Source of the DNA: Flavisolibacter longurius
Lineage (GTDB): Bacteria; Bacteroidota; Bacteroidia; Chitinophagales; Chitinophagaceae
Length of the DNA stretch: 64,000 nucleotides
Assembly: GCA_013327885.1 (NCBI GenBank)
Contig: JABUMY010000006.1
Location: 248,001 to 312,000 of the forward strand
Reading direction: 5' to 3'
In this document: piece after piece, positions 9,803 to 18,963 of the stretch
Layout of the letters: each line of letters starts with the position of its first letter
Numbering within the stretch: the stretch's first letter is position 1
Notes under the pieces: model-generated
What the model was told of the DNA's origin: nothing
What the model saw: only the letters and a program-made list of their open reading frames with translations
Databases searched by the model: none
Position numbers and translations under genes: made by a program

Positions 9803-10498
9803 ATGGCAAGTATACTTTCAGTGGAAAACGTACGAAAAACCTACCAGAGCGGTAACCGTAGCCTGCCGGTTTTGGAAAACATCAACCTATCGGTGGAGGC
9901 CGGGTCAACAATGGCCATTGTCGGCCCATCAGGTAGCGGCAAAACAACGCTGCTTGGGCTTTGTGCGGGCCTTGACCGGGCCAGCAGCGGCACCATTGCC
10001 TTGAATGAAATTGTGCTGGATGACCTGAATGAAAACCAGCGGGCAAAGGTGCGCAACCAACATGTGGGATTCATCTTTCAAAACTTCCAGCTTATTCCCA
10101 CGCTTACCGCTCTGGAAAATGTAATGGTGCCGCTGGAATTGCGGGGTGAAAAGGGCTGCAAACCGGTGGCGTTGGAACTGCTGGCAAAAGTTGGTCTGGC
10201 CGAACGAGGGCACCATTACCCCACGCAGTTAAGTGGTGGCGAACAACAGCGGGTTTCACTGGCAAGGGCCTTCTCCAACAACCCCAAGATCCTGTTTGCC
10301 GATGAACCCACAGGAAACCTAGATGCGGAAACAAGCGACAAGATCGTATCCATGCTGTTTGACCTGAACCGCGAACGGGGCACAACGCTGGTGTTAGTGA
10401 CCCACGACATGGAACTCGCTTCCAAAACCGGCCGTATCGTACGGATAAAAGGCGGCAAAATCATTTCTGACGAACCGGTACTGGCACCCGTACCTTAA
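9803..10498 (+). CDS. ybbA: ABC transporter ATP-binding protein, YbbA/LolD type
   Basis: A 231-residue cytoplasmic ATPase with Walker A GPSGSGKTT, signature LSGGEQQRVSLARA, Walker B ILFADEPTGNLD and the switch histidine in LVTHD. The LDAET ending after Walker B is typical of the MacB/LolD/YbbA type. The frame is open far upstream, but ATG 9803 gives the normal family N-terminus. It is followed after 20 bases by its permease and is divergent from tesA. Family knowledge suggests extraction or handling of lipids or lipoproteins; the substrate is not known. Confidence 0.93.
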   Translation: MASILSVENVRKTYQSGNRSLPVLENINLSVEAGSTMAIVGPSGSGKTTLLGLCAGLDRASSGTIALNEIVLDDLNENQRAKVRNQHVGFIFQNFQLIPTLTALENVMVPLELRGEKGCKPVALELLAKVGLAERGHHYPTQLSGGEQQRVSLARAFSNNPKILFADEPTGNLDAETSDKIVSMLFDLNRERGTTLVLVTHDMELASKTGRIVRIKGGKIISDEPVLAPVP

Positions 10499-10518
10499 CA
10501 AACGAAGCAGCTTATCTC

Positions 10519-13059
10519 ATGCAAAAAAATGGATTGAACCTTGCCTGGCTTGCCCGCATGGCCTGGCGTGACAGCCGCAAAAATCGTTCTCGCTTGTTCC
10601 TGTTTATTGCGTCGATCGTTATTGGCATCGCCGCCCTTGTGGCCATTGACTCACTTTCGCATAACCTCCGCCGTGAGATCGACCTGCAGGCGGCCGAATT
10701 GCTCGGTGCCGATCTGGAGATCAGCAACCGAAGGCCGTACACAGCCGAACAACAAAAGCTGATCGACTCTCTTGGCGACCGGCGATCGGAAGAGCGGCGG
10801 TTCACGTCCATGATCCTTTTTCCTAAAAACAATGGTAGCCGCATTATTGAAGTAAGAGCTTTGGGCGGTGAATTTCCTTATTACGGAGAACTGAAAACAG
10901 AGCCGGCGACTGCCGGAACAAGTTTTCGCAACGGTTTGTTTGCACTTGTCGATCAAACCTTGCTGCTGCAGTTCGGTGCGAGGGTAGGAGACTCGGTGCG
11001 AATTGGCAAAACAGCCTTTGTAATTGCCGGTGCCATAAAAGGCGCTCCGGGACAAAGCGGGGTGTCGGCGTCTGTTGCACCGGTAGTATACATTCCCATC
11101 GCCAGCCTGCCGCAGACAGGTCTTGAGCAAAAAGGCAGTCGCATTAATTACCGCTATTACATAAAATGGGACAAGCCCGTTGATATCGCAGCGGTTGAAA
11201 AACGGATAGAAGAACCGTTTGAGCTGGAAGGTATCAACTGGGATACGGTGGCCTCGCAAAAAGAAGATACGTCGCGGTCTTTCCGGGATGTGATCCGCTT
11301 TCTTTCGCTGGTGGCCTTTATTGCGTTGCTGCTTGGCTGTATCGGCGTGGCCAGTGCCATCCAGATCTATATCCGGGAAAAGATCAGTACCATCGCTGTG
11401 CTGCGCTGCCTGGGTGCCACAGCCGCACAGGCCTTTCTTATTTACTTGATACAGATTGTGGCCATAGGCCTTTTAGGCTCCCTGCTCGGCGCCATCCTTG
11501 GAACAGTCGTGCAACAGACTCTGCCCGTCGTGCTGAAAGACCTCCTGCCAGTAGAAGTTTCGGCCAGCATTTCCTGGCCATCTGTGTTGCAGGGAATTGT
11601 GCTGGGTCTTGTCATTTCGTTTTTGTTTGCGCTGCTGCCATTGCTTTCTATCCGTAAAATTTCGCCGCTAAATACGCTTCGCATCACCTACCAGCAAAAC
11701 ATCACTGAAAAAGATCCCCTGAAATGGCTGGTCTACCTGCTTCTTTTTCTTTTTGTGATTGGCTTTGCTTACCTGCAGGTGGAAGGCTGGCGCCAGGCGA
11801 TTGTTTTTACCGCTAGTGTGGCCGTTGCGTTCCTGGTGCTTTCCGGCACGGCGGCTTTGTTGATGTGGCTCGTCCGAAAATTTTTCCCTGTTTCCTGGAG
11901 TTTTGTTTTGCGACAGGGAGTAGCCAACCTGTACAGGCCCAACAACCAGACACGCATCCTGATCGTTTCCATCGGGTTGGGAACAGCCCTTATCTGCACT
12001 TTATTTTTTATCCAAGGAATATTGCTGAACCGGGTTTCGCTGGCGGCGATGGATCAGCAACCGAACATGGTGCTGTTTGATATTCAATCAGCACAAAAAG
12101 ACAGCGTGGTGGCCCTGGCAAGACAACAGGGTTTACCGGCAGATGGCACCGTATCGATCGTTACCATGCGGCTGGAAGCGATCAACGGAATTACGGCTGC
12201 CAGCTTACGGGAAGACAGTACACTGAAAATGCAACGGTGGGTATTTAGCCGTGAGTACAGGGTAACGTTCAGGGACACACTGACTGCATCGGAAAAACTG
12301 CAAAAAGGAAAATGGACCGGCCGCGTAAAGGAAGGAGAGTTGATCCCTGTTTCACTGGAACAAAGCTTCGCGGAACGCAACAATATTTCTATTGGCGATA
12401 CCATGCAGTTTAATGTGCAGGGAGTGGTGATGCCAACTATTGTCGGCAGTTTGCGAAGCGTTGACTGGAACCGGATGCAAACAAACTTCCTGGTTGTTTT
12501 CCCGGCCGGTGTACTGGAAGAAGCGCCGCAGTTCCATGTGTTGCTGACTAGGGTGCCATCCGTAGAAGCTTCGGCCAGCTTTCAACAAGCCGTCGTCAGG
12601 CAGTTTCCCAATATCTCTATCATCGACCTGGGACTCGTCTTATCCATTCTAAACAACATCATGGAAAAGATCGGGTTTGTGATCCGCTTTATGGCGGGCT
12701 TCAGCATACTGACAGGCCTGATCGTTTTGGTAGCATCGGTGCTGATAAGCAAGTATCAACGCATGCAGGAAAATGTGTTGCTGCGAACACTGGGTGCCCA
12801 AAGCAAACAGGTATTTATCATCACTGCACTGGAATACAGCATTCTTGGTGCCATGGCAGCTGCCACCGGTATTTTATTGGCAACGGCCAGCAGTTGGGCG
12901 TTGGCAAACTATATGTTCGACACGGCATTTACTCCCGCAATACTGCCCATTGGGGTAGTCTTTCTATCCGTGTGTGCCATAACGGTAGCCATTGGACTGT
13001 TCAATAGTCGTTCTGCACTAAGCCGACCACCGTTAGAGATCCTGCGGCAGGAAGGGTGA
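10519..13059 (+). CDS. ybbP: FtsX-like ABC permease, YbbP-like
   Basis: An 846-residue inner-membrane permease with the YbbP layout: one N-terminal membrane helix (about 22-42), a periplasmic domain (about 45-255), an FtsX core with the first three helices (about 258-385), a central pair of helices, a second periplasmic domain, and a C-terminal FtsX core (about 705-840). Both cores show the typical 'REKISTIAVLRCLGATAAQ' and 'ENVLLRTLGAQSKQ' coupling helices. Length is close to E. coli YbbP. It forms the transporter with the preceding ATPase. The stop codon is followed after 10 bases by an 8-bp-period array. Confidence 0.9.
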   Translation: MQKNGLNLAWLARMAWRDSRKNRSRLFLFIASIVIGIAALVAIDSLSHNLRREIDLQAAELLGADLEISNRRPYTAEQQKLIDSLGDRRSEERRFTSMILFPKNNGSRIIEVRALGGEFPYYGELKTEPATAGTSFRNGLFALVDQTLLLQFGARVGDSVRIGKTAFVIAGAIKGAPGQSGVSASVAPVVYIPIASLPQTGLEQKGSRINYRYYIKWDKPVDIAAVEKRIEEPFELEGINWDTVASQKEDTSRSFRDVIRFLSLVAFIALLLGCIGVASAIQIYIREKISTIAVLRCLGATAAQAFLIYLIQIVAIGLLGSLLGAILGTVVQQTLPVVLKDLLPVEVSASISWPSVLQGIVLGLVISFLFALLPLLSIRKISPLNTLRITYQQNITEKDPLKWLVYLLLFLFVIGFAYLQVEGWRQAIVFTASVAVAFLVLSGTAALLMWLVRKFFPVSWSFVLRQGVANLYRPNNQTRILIVSIGLGTALICTLFFIQGILLNRVSLAAMDQQPNMVLFDIQSAQKDSVVALARQQGLPADGTVSIVTMRLEAINGITAASLREDSTLKMQRWVFSREYRVTFRDTLTASEKLQKGKWTGRVKEGELIPVSLEQSFAERNNISIGDTMQFNVQGVVMPTIVGSLRSVDWNRMQTNFLVVFPAGVLEEAPQFHVLLTRVPSVEASASFQQAVVRQFPNISIIDLGLVLSILNNIMEKIGFVIRFMAGFSILTGLIVLVASVLISKYQRMQENVLLRTLGAQSKQVFIITALEYSILGAMAAATGILLATASSWALANYMFDTAFTPAILPIGVVFLSVCAITVAIGLFNSRSALSRPPLEILRQEG

Positions 13060-13069
13060 AGGAGAGAGA

Positions 13070-13108
13070 GTTATTGGGATATTGGGTTATTAGGTTATTG
13101 GGTATTTT
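13070..13108 (+). repeat. Degenerate tandem octamer array after the ybbP-like gene
   Basis: Four 8-base units (GTTATTGG, GATATTGG, GTTATTAG, GTTATTGG) plus a partial unit lie just after the permease stop codon. The same GATATTGG unit recurs at 63876-63904. Confidence 0.75.
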
Positions 13109-13181
13109 GCGATACACAGCAGTTTCTTTACATAACAATGTGATGCGAAAGAAAAATCCTAAAACGATGGGAAGACATCTT

Positions 13182-13230
13182 CTTACTACTCGCTATTTAC
13201 GACTTGCTACTTGCTTCCTACTTACCACCT
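13182..13230 (-). repeat. Degenerate tandem heptamer array abutting the 13229 stop codon
   Basis: Seven 7-base units of the type CTTGCTA/CTTACTA (TAGCAAG/TAGTAAG on the minus strand) run up to the stop codon of the minus-strand gene at 13229. With the octamer array at 13070 it fills the space between two convergent genes. Confidence 0.75.
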
Positions 13231-13549
13231 ACCTTAAATCTTCCAACATCAATTTTATTTTATCAAACAATTCGCCAACGCCAAGTGCTGACCATAGAAT
13301 AAAAAGAGCAAGGATAATTTTTGCCAGCAGTGGAATGGTAAACCCTGTCGTCTTCTTGACCCAGCTTTGCACCGGTGGTAGAAAAACAACGGAGAGCAAA
13401 ACGATAAAAACGCCGTATTCAAAATCATTTCCCCAGCAAGTATTGATCAGGCCAATGGCAAAGAAGAGAAGGGCCAATACCCATCCTGCAATATTGCCAA
13501 GTAAAGAACCTTGTTGCGTTGTTACTACAGGCTTATTTGTCGTGTTCAT
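13229..13549 (-). CDS. Small membrane protein, function unknown
   Basis: A 106-residue protein with about three hydrophobic helices (residues 18-36, 45-58, 72-92) and a short charged C-terminus. I do not recognise a named family. The plus-strand ORF overlapping it has a low-complexity composition and no features, so the minus-strand frame is preferred. It is convergent with the ybbP-like gene and lies downstream of a terminator that separates it from the beta-lactamase-like gene. Confidence 0.7.
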   Translation of the reverse strand: MNTTNKPVVTTQQGSLLGNIAGWVLALLFFAIGLINTCWGNDFEYGVFIVLLSVVFLPPVQSWVKKTTGFTIPLLAKIILALFILWSALGVGELFDKIKLMLEDLR

Positions 13550-13569
13550 CTTTGTGTGTTGATTTTAAA

Positions 13570-13617
13570 AACAGCTTCCTGTTCATTCTGGAAACAGGGC
13601 TGAACGGAGAAGCTGTT
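13570..13617 (-). terminator. Terminator of the beta-lactamase-like gene
   Basis: Long imperfect hairpin with outer stem AACAGCTTC (13570-13578) and GAAGCTGTT (13609-13617) and inner TTCA/TGAA pairing. On the minus strand it ends in a T-rich run (TTTTTAAAA), 40 bases after the stop codon at 13657. Confidence 0.75.
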
Positions 13618-13656
13618 GTAGCTGATTAAAAATAGTCCTGTTTTGGTTGCGACCTT

Positions 13657-15345
13657 TTAGTTTATGCGGGTAAATAATATGTTGCGGACAACAGGATTGC
13701 AATACATAAAGCCGGTTACGACACCATCTTTGTTTCGTTGGAACCGCACCGTCATCATGGCCAGCATGAATGTATCCTTATCAACCGCCGTTAGCCTGAT
13801 TGATTTTGCCGGGTTCCGGTAAAAACGCATCTGCAGGCCTTCGCCTTCCGTTACTATTTCCATCACCGATCCCAGGTCGTTGCTTTCATATTTTCCCGCA
13901 AAGGCAGCCAACTCTGTTGCAGTAGGTGCATAACCTTTGGCACGGGCAAACGGTATTTTTTCGCCTTCGGTTGTTATGATCTCGAAGTAATCATTTCCCC
14001 TGAACTGCAATTCAAAACTGGCGTTCGATAAAAAACTCATTGAACGGCCACGGCTTTTGAACCGATCGGCAGACAAGGAAAGGAGCGAACCTGCGCCAGC
14101 AATGGAGAGAGCCTTTTTGTTGGCAAGGAGCCGTAAGGGCTGCCCTGTTTTTTCATTAAAATACAGTCCTGCTTTGTCGCTTGCATCGACAGTGACAGTT
14201 TCGAGTTCTGAATTTGGTTGTGTTGCAAGGCTGCTGTTGGACGAGGGCAAAAAGAGGTCAAAAATGCGGGCCGCCAGTGCCGATCTTGCTCCATTGTCTG
14301 CATTGCACATTAGTGCCAGTGAAAGGTTGTGCTGAGGCAAGCGTGCCAGCATCGTACTGTAACCCGCGGCACCACCGCTGTGCCAGATAAGGTTGCCGCC
14401 ACGCCGAAAGGTATCGACCATGAGGCCACGAGCATAACCAAGCTTGCGGCCGTTGTTCAATACAGCGGGTTGCAGCAGTTTCTCCGTAACAAATACGCCG
14501 AGACTTTTTTTCGACAGGGCTTCATTCCAAAGAACTAGGTCAGATGCCGTGCTGAAAAGGGCTCCGCCACCGCCACGGTCGTTGCCGATTTCCATATCCA
14601 GCTTCCAGCCGTCGTTCTGTTTTTTGTAAGCCAGTGCCCGGTTTTTAATCACGCCGGTAAGGTCCTGCACATAGGAAGTTGCCGTCATTTTCAGCGGCTG
14701 GAACAACCGCTTGCGGGTGAATTCGGAAAATGACTCACCACTGATTCTTGCCACGATTTCTTTTAGCAACACATAACCGCTATTGGAATAAGACCATTCT
14801 TCTCCCGGCTTAAAATTCAATCCGCGCTGCCGCAGGGTAATTGTCAGGGCATCGGGATCGCCTTCTGCCAGCGTCCTGAGACCCGTCCAGTCCCGGATAC
14901 CACTGGTATGTGTCAGCAGGTGATCCAGCGTGATCTTCTCGCCATAATCGGGCAGTTCAGGTATGTATTTACGGATATCCTCCGTCAACGAAAGACGGCC
15001 TTCTTCCACGAGAAGCAGCACGGCCGCGGCTACAAATTGCTTCACCACCGACCCGGCATCCAGCACCGAATTCGTAGTTAACGGAATACTGCGTTCCAGG
15101 TCGGCAAGGCCATAGGCTTTGTTGGCAACCAGTTTACCATTATGCGAAACGGCACAAACACAGCCGGGAGAATTGTCACCAACCCAAGTAAAAAGCTTGT
15201 CCAATTCAGCCTCTTTTTCCTGTGCGTAGAGGCTACCTGAAATTGTAAACAAAATTGCCGCAAACGACACGGTCTTGCAGTTCTGCACAAATAAGCGATA
15301 TGTGTTTGATCCCCGCTCTTTATTGCCAGTAATTATCTTTTGCAT
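13657..15345 (-). CDS. Secreted serine hydrolase, class C beta-lactamase/esterase family
   Basis: A 562-residue member of the Beta-lactamase (S12-like) family. The nucleophile motif SVVK is at residues 99-102, the second motif YSN at 186-188, and the C-terminal triad region reads IWHSGG. LLTHTSGIRDW is the family's typical loop. An N-terminal signal peptide ends near SLYAQ (about residue 42). The frame extends upstream to a TTG at 15393, but ATG 15345 is preferred. The C-terminal 200 residues form a separate beta domain, as in many penicillin-binding-protein-like esterases. Substrate (peptide, ester or beta-lactam) cannot be told from the sequence. Confidence 0.88.
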   Translation of the reverse strand: MQKIITGNKERGSNTYRLFVQNCKTVSFAAILFTISGSLYAQEKEAELDKLFTWVGDNSPGCVCAVSHNGKLVANKAYGLADLERSIPLTTNSVLDAGSVVKQFVAAAVLLLVEEGRLSLTEDIRKYIPELPDYGEKITLDHLLTHTSGIRDWTGLRTLAEGDPDALTITLRQRGLNFKPGEEWSYSNSGYVLLKEIVARISGESFSEFTRKRLFQPLKMTATSYVQDLTGVIKNRALAYKKQNDGWKLDMEIGNDRGGGGALFSTASDLVLWNEALSKKSLGVFVTEKLLQPAVLNNGRKLGYARGLMVDTFRRGGNLIWHSGGAAGYSTMLARLPQHNLSLALMCNADNGARSALAARIFDLFLPSSNSSLATQPNSELETVTVDASDKAGLYFNEKTGQPLRLLANKKALSIAGAGSLLSLSADRFKSRGRSMSFLSNASFELQFRGNDYFEIITTEGEKIPFARAKGYAPTATELAAFAGKYESNDLGSVMEIVTEGEGLQMRFYRNPAKSIRLTAVDKDTFMLAMMTVRFQRNKDGVVTGFMYCNPVVRNILFTRIN

Positions 15346-15436
15346 GTTGCTTTGTTTTGATGGTTTTGCCTGCTGTTTGCTCTTATGCGTCAACAGGCTA
15401 ATGGTTTAAATTGATTTTAATTGACCTTAAAGCTGT

Positions 15437-16834
15437 TTATGTCACCAGTGTAGCATGTTCCTTCACGACTGTCATCTTCCCGTTTTGTAATGGTGCCGAA
15501 GTCACTGCCAAATCAGGCCGCCGGGTCATATCGATTGGGAAGTTGGAGCGTACCCGTTTGTAGCTATAAAAGCTGTTCATAAAAAAGGAAAGAAGAAAAG
15601 CACCCAGTCGAAGCGTTAAGGCTCCCCGCCAAATTCTTTTGATCGCATACAAGGGCGAAAATGATTTTTTCCAAAGGTTACGGTGCGCTGCCAACAACTG
15701 CGCTTCGTTTATTTTCTTTGGCTTGAAGGCCACGTTGTATCCGTTGTAAAAATTCCATCCGCGTTCGTCCAGCATCCGGTCTTCACGCTGCAGCTTTGAA
15801 TAAATAGCCGTTCCCCTGAACGGCGTCATAATGCTTAAGAATGGAACATCGATACCGATCTCCATTAACTGGTCTGCCATGGTAAGGATCGATTCTTCGT
15901 CGTCGTGGTCAAAACCCGCGATAAAGCCGGCCATCACGGCGATGCCGCGTTTGCGGATGGCGGCGACAGCTTCCTTGTAATGAGCGATCTTGTTTTGGCG
16001 CTTGTTGGCATCCGCCAGGGATTCGGCGCCGAACGACTCGATGCCCAGGAACACACCAATACAACCGGACGCTTTCATCAGGTCAAGCAGTTCAGGGTCT
16101 TTGGCAATATCCATGCTGGCCTGCGTCAGCCACCACTTTTTCAGGGGAATCAGTTCTGTCAGCAGTTGACGGATAAAAGGTCGTTTGATGGTAAGATTAT
16201 CATCCCAAAACCAAACGATCTTTCGTTGCCACCAGTGCGGGAACTTGTCGTAAGCCGCATCGCGGACCACATCAGCAACAGGCCGCAACCGGAAACCCGG
16301 GTTAAGCGAAGGCACGGTACAAAACGAGCATGAAAAAGGACATCCCCTTGTTGCCTGGATCACTTTCTTAATAAAAAACCGATCGGGCAGAAGGTCGTAC
16401 CGTGGCGTAGGCAGGCCTTCCATGTTACAGGGCGTGCCGGCATAGACTTGCCGCAGGCTGCCAGCCTCCAGGTCATCTAACAGGTTTGGCCACACGTTTT
16501 CCGCTTCGCCGGTAACGATGGCATCAAAATAACCAAGGGCTTCCTCCTGGCAATAGGTGACATGCGGACCACCCGCTACTACGGTTTTGCCAAGGCTTTT
16601 GAATTTTGTTGCCAATTCGTAAGCCGCCAGGGCAAAGCCGCTGAAAAAAGAAATAGCCACAAGGTCCGCATCAGTTTCAAAATCCAATTTGTCAACCTGC
16701 TGGTGAAAGACCCGAACGCTGTGCCTTGCCGGCGTGATGGCGGCCAAGTGAATGCCGGTGATGGGCGGTACAAAATCTCTTTCATGCCCAAATTCGTAGC
16801 GCTGCACATAGGCAATGATGATGTCGATTTTCAT
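15437..16834 (-). CDS. B12-binding-domain radical SAM protein
   Basis: A 465-residue cytoplasmic enzyme. Residues 1-140 form a cobalamin-binding-like Rossmann domain ([25 protein letters not shown]), followed by the radical SAM core with the 4Fe-4S motif C165-x3-C169-x2-C172 in [10 protein letters not shown]. The region to about residue 370 shows the usual TIM-barrel segments ([29 protein letters not shown]), and residues 370-465 are a variable C-terminal extension. Class B radical SAM enzymes do methylations or rearrangements, but the sequence does not reveal the substrate. It stands alone between genes that look unrelated. Confidence 0.88.
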   Translation of the reverse strand: MKIDIIIAYVQRYEFGHERDFVPPITGIHLAAITPARHSVRVFHQQVDKLDFETDADLVAISFFSGFALAAYELATKFKSLGKTVVAGGPHVTYCQEEALGYFDAIVTGEAENVWPNLLDDLEAGSLRQVYAGTPCNMEGLPTPRYDLLPDRFFIKKVIQATRGCPFSCSFCTVPSLNPGFRLRPVADVVRDAAYDKFPHWWQRKIVWFWDDNLTIKRPFIRQLLTELIPLKKWWLTQASMDIAKDPELLDLMKASGCIGVFLGIESFGAESLADANKRQNKIAHYKEAVAAIRKRGIAVMAGFIAGFDHDDEESILTMADQLMEIGIDVPFLSIMTPFRGTAIYSKLQREDRMLDERGWNFYNGYNVAFKPKKINEAQLLAAHRNLWKKSFSPLYAIKRIWRGALTLRLGAFLLSFFMNSFYSYKRVRSNFPIDMTRRPDLAVTSAPLQNGKMTVVKEHATLVT

Positions 16835-16958
16835 TGCTAAAATTTTTTAGAAGTGATAAGGTTATTTTGCTTCTTGTGTTGGGACAAAGGGTGGCCTGTA
16901 CAGGCGGTTGCCTGTAAAAAATCGCTGCTATAAAAATGTTTACGCTAGCTTTTCACTC

Positions 16959-18203
16959 TTACCGAAACTGAAACAGGAAAGGAAACAGGAAGGTGACAAT
17001 GCTTACCCAAACAAAATAGACCGGTAAAAAATTGGTGATCGCCCTGCCAACGCCATCCATGTCTGCCTTTTTGAAGAGGGCCCTGTAAAGCTGTATGGTT
17101 ACCAAAACCAGGTTGATGAGAATAAGCACATTTCCACCCAGCACCGCCGCCCGGTTAGGGGTTAATCCCCACTCGGAAATGCGGAAAAGAATGGCCGATA
17201 AAGCAATGCCGTTAACAACTATTGTGATGATTGAAAGCAGGAAAAGCACCCAGGTTTCTGCCAGCTTTTTGCCGGCCTTTGTTGCTTCGGCAGCAGAGAA
17301 AAAGATCAGGGCCATCACACCAATCAGCAGTGCGTTAAAGATGAGCAGGAAGTCGCGGTTGTTGTATGGATCGTTGCCCGAATAAGCCATGGCAATAAGG
17401 TAAACCACCAGCATCACCAACACCAGCGGGCTGAAAATCTTCGCGATCACAGGCGACACTTTGCCCACCAACTGCGGATTGGTTTGGGTAAGATAGGTAG
17501 CGGCAAGCGGAACGGCTGCGAGCCCAAATACAGCGATGTTCTCCATGTAAAACTGTTCGATGCGCAGGCCGATAAGCGAGAAAAGGCCAATGGTGATTCC
17601 TGAAAGAATGCCACCCGCAATAACGATCAGCGCCGCCATCACCAACAGCTCGCCGTTGTAGCGCAGGAAATGAAGCCGCTTTTCGGGATTGTTCTTCCTT
17701 TCGCCAACAAAGGCAAAACCCAGCACCGACCAAAGCACCAGCAGCAAATGCACGCAGGACAACACCAGGGTATCGCTGCGGTCAGCATGGGGCAATGCGT
17801 TGATAAAAAGGAGTCCTGCAACAGTGATCCCGGCGATGAAAAAGATCTTATAAGCAGAAAGATGGTTGCGCCAGGCGAAATAAGCCAGCAGTCCAGGGAA
17901 CACGATAAAGCCAATGTTGCGTGGATAGAAAACTTGCGGATCGATACCTATAAGGCTTGGCAGCTTGGCGAGGAAACCAGCAATCAGCCCACCAAGGATC
18001 ACAAAAACCAATTCCTGGCGGGAGCCCCAGCTTATATCTTCGCTTTCATACTGCAGCCTTTCCTGCCAGCAGGCGGCAACGGTATTACCTTGCAGCTCGG
18101 GGTAAAGTTTGGCAAACTCGCGTTTGAAACTTGCCTTGTTGGCCCGGTACATTTTTTCCAGCGCGGCTGGGTTATCGATATGGGCGAGAATTTCGTTTTT
18201 CAT
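16959..18203 (-). CDS. DUF4153 polytopic membrane protein
   Basis: A 414-residue protein with a soluble N-terminal segment (about 60 residues) and ten or more hydrophobic helices. The C-terminal GLTPNRAAVLGGNVL is characteristic of DUF4153 proteins. The chosen ATG 18203 lies within a slightly longer frame opening at 18230; it gives a normal polar N-terminus. It is 46 bases after the 18250-18588 gene, so both are probably co-transcribed from the operator-bearing promoter at 18631-18645. Function of the family is unknown. Confidence 0.8.
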   Translation of the reverse strand: MKNEILAHIDNPAALEKMYRANKASFKREFAKLYPELQGNTVAACWQERLQYESEDISWGSRQELVFVILGGLIAGFLAKLPSLIGIDPQVFYPRNIGFIVFPGLLAYFAWRNHLSAYKIFFIAGITVAGLLFINALPHADRSDTLVLSCVHLLLVLWSVLGFAFVGERKNNPEKRLHFLRYNGELLVMAALIVIAGGILSGITIGLFSLIGLRIEQFYMENIAVFGLAAVPLAATYLTQTNPQLVGKVSPVIAKIFSPLVLVMLVVYLIAMAYSGNDPYNNRDFLLIFNALLIGVMALIFFSAAEATKAGKKLAETWVLFLLSIITIVVNGIALSAILFRISEWGLTPNRAAVLGGNVLILINLVLVTIQLYRALFKKADMDGVGRAITNFLPVYFVWVSIVTFLFPFLFQFR

Positions 18204-18249
18204 GCCTGTATAAATTACGGTTTTTATCAATTTTTTGAAGGTGCAAGGC

Positions 18250-18588
18250 TTAGTTCCACAAGGTGCCGTTCAATCCCAAAACAGTTCCGAGCCAAAGGGC
18301 AATCACATAACCAACCAACCGCATAACATGGGCAAGCAGTTTTATCCAGCCTCCCTGGTAAAAGAGGTGATCCATATAAAAATAAAATACGCCACCCATG
18401 GCACCGGCAATCGGCACAATGAGCAAGGGCTTTAACATCCAAAATTTTGGCCAAGCGGGATCAGGATTGTTGACTCCGTACAGGAAGAGTGAAATCAGCA
18501 CCAGTGCAATACCGGCGCCCTGCAGCATGCGTTTGCCAAGAGAGGCAGCGTGTACGCTATCAGAGGTAAAGTTGTTTTCTGTTTTCAT
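18250..18588 (-). CDS. Small three-helix membrane protein
   Basis: A 112-residue protein with about three hydrophobic helices (residues 22-38, 50-70, 84-108). Proteins of this kind in Bacteroidota are, from memory, sometimes labelled 'potassium transporter KefB'; nothing in the sequence supports that, since the transport and TrkA domains of KefB are absent. It is preceded by its own copy of the CTTTG..CAAAG palindrome and leads into the DUF4153 gene. Confidence 0.72.
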   Translation of the reverse strand: MKTENNFTSDSVHAASLGKRMLQGAGIALVLISLFLYGVNNPDPAWPKFWMLKPLLIVPIAGAMGGVFYFYMDHLFYQGGWIKLLAHVMRLVGYVIALWLGTVLGLNGTLWN

Positions 18589-18630
18589 TATTTGACTAGC
18601 TTTTATTTGAGTATTTGTTTTTAAAAAGAA

Positions 18631-18645
18631 CTTTGTATTTCAAAG
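18631..18645 (-). promoter_or_regulatory. Palindromic operator copy 2, upstream of 18588
   Basis: CTTTGTATTTCAAAG is a 15-base dyad with one mismatch and matches 13 of 15 positions of the operator at 19599-19613. On the minus strand it overlaps a near-consensus -7 element (TATACTTTG), about 45 bases before the start of the 112-residue protein. It is probably bound by the HTH protein encoded at 18667-18963. Confidence 0.6.
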
Positions 18646-18666
18646 TATAGAGGCAAAAAAAAGGCG

Positions 18667-18963
18667 TTAGCGGTGCGACTGGATGATCTTTTCCAACGCT
18701 TTTAGGTGGTCGTTAAACGCTTTCTTTCCTTCTTTGGTGATAAAATATTTTGTGTTGGGTTTTCGTCCCACGAATGATTTTTCCATGCCGATGAACTCTT
18801 CTTTTTCCAGTCCTTTTAAATGACTGGCCAGGTTGCCGTCGGTCACATCGAGGTATTCTTTCAGTGCATTGAAGTCAAGCCTGTCGTTTACGGCAAGTGC
18901 CGACATGATCCCGATCCGGATCCTGCTTTCAAATGCCTTATGTAAACCGTTTATGGATGACAT
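18667..18963 (-). CDS. Winged-helix transcriptional regulator
   Basis: A 98-residue DNA-binding protein with a winged-helix layout: FESRIRIGIMSAL (helix 1), FNALKEYLDVTDGNLASHLKGLEKEEFI (helix-turn-helix) and a basic wing (SFVGRKPNTKYFITKEG). It resembles the short HTH_34/MarR-like regulators of Bacteroidota. Its ATG overlaps the stop codon of the upstream membrane-protein gene by one base (TAATG), so translation is coupled. Two palindromes nearby (19599-19613 and 18631-18645) suggest that it controls its own operon and the following one; this is inference. Confidence 0.85.
   Translation of the reverse strand: MSSINGLHKAFESRIRIGIMSALAVNDRLDFNALKEYLDVTDGNLASHLKGLEKEEFIGMEKSFVGRKPNTKYFITKEGKKAFNDHLKALEKIIQSHR

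Noticed and set aside
13056-13562. 168-residue plus-strand ORF across the 13070-13230 arrays
   Set aside because: Its sequence is made by periodic low-complexity DNA and antisense reading of the 106-residue membrane protein; no domain or start signal.
16899-16916. Terminator between the DUF4153 and radical SAM genes
   Set aside because: A TACAGGC/GCCTGTA stem with a GGTT loop exists, but no T-run follows it on the minus strand, on which both genes lie.
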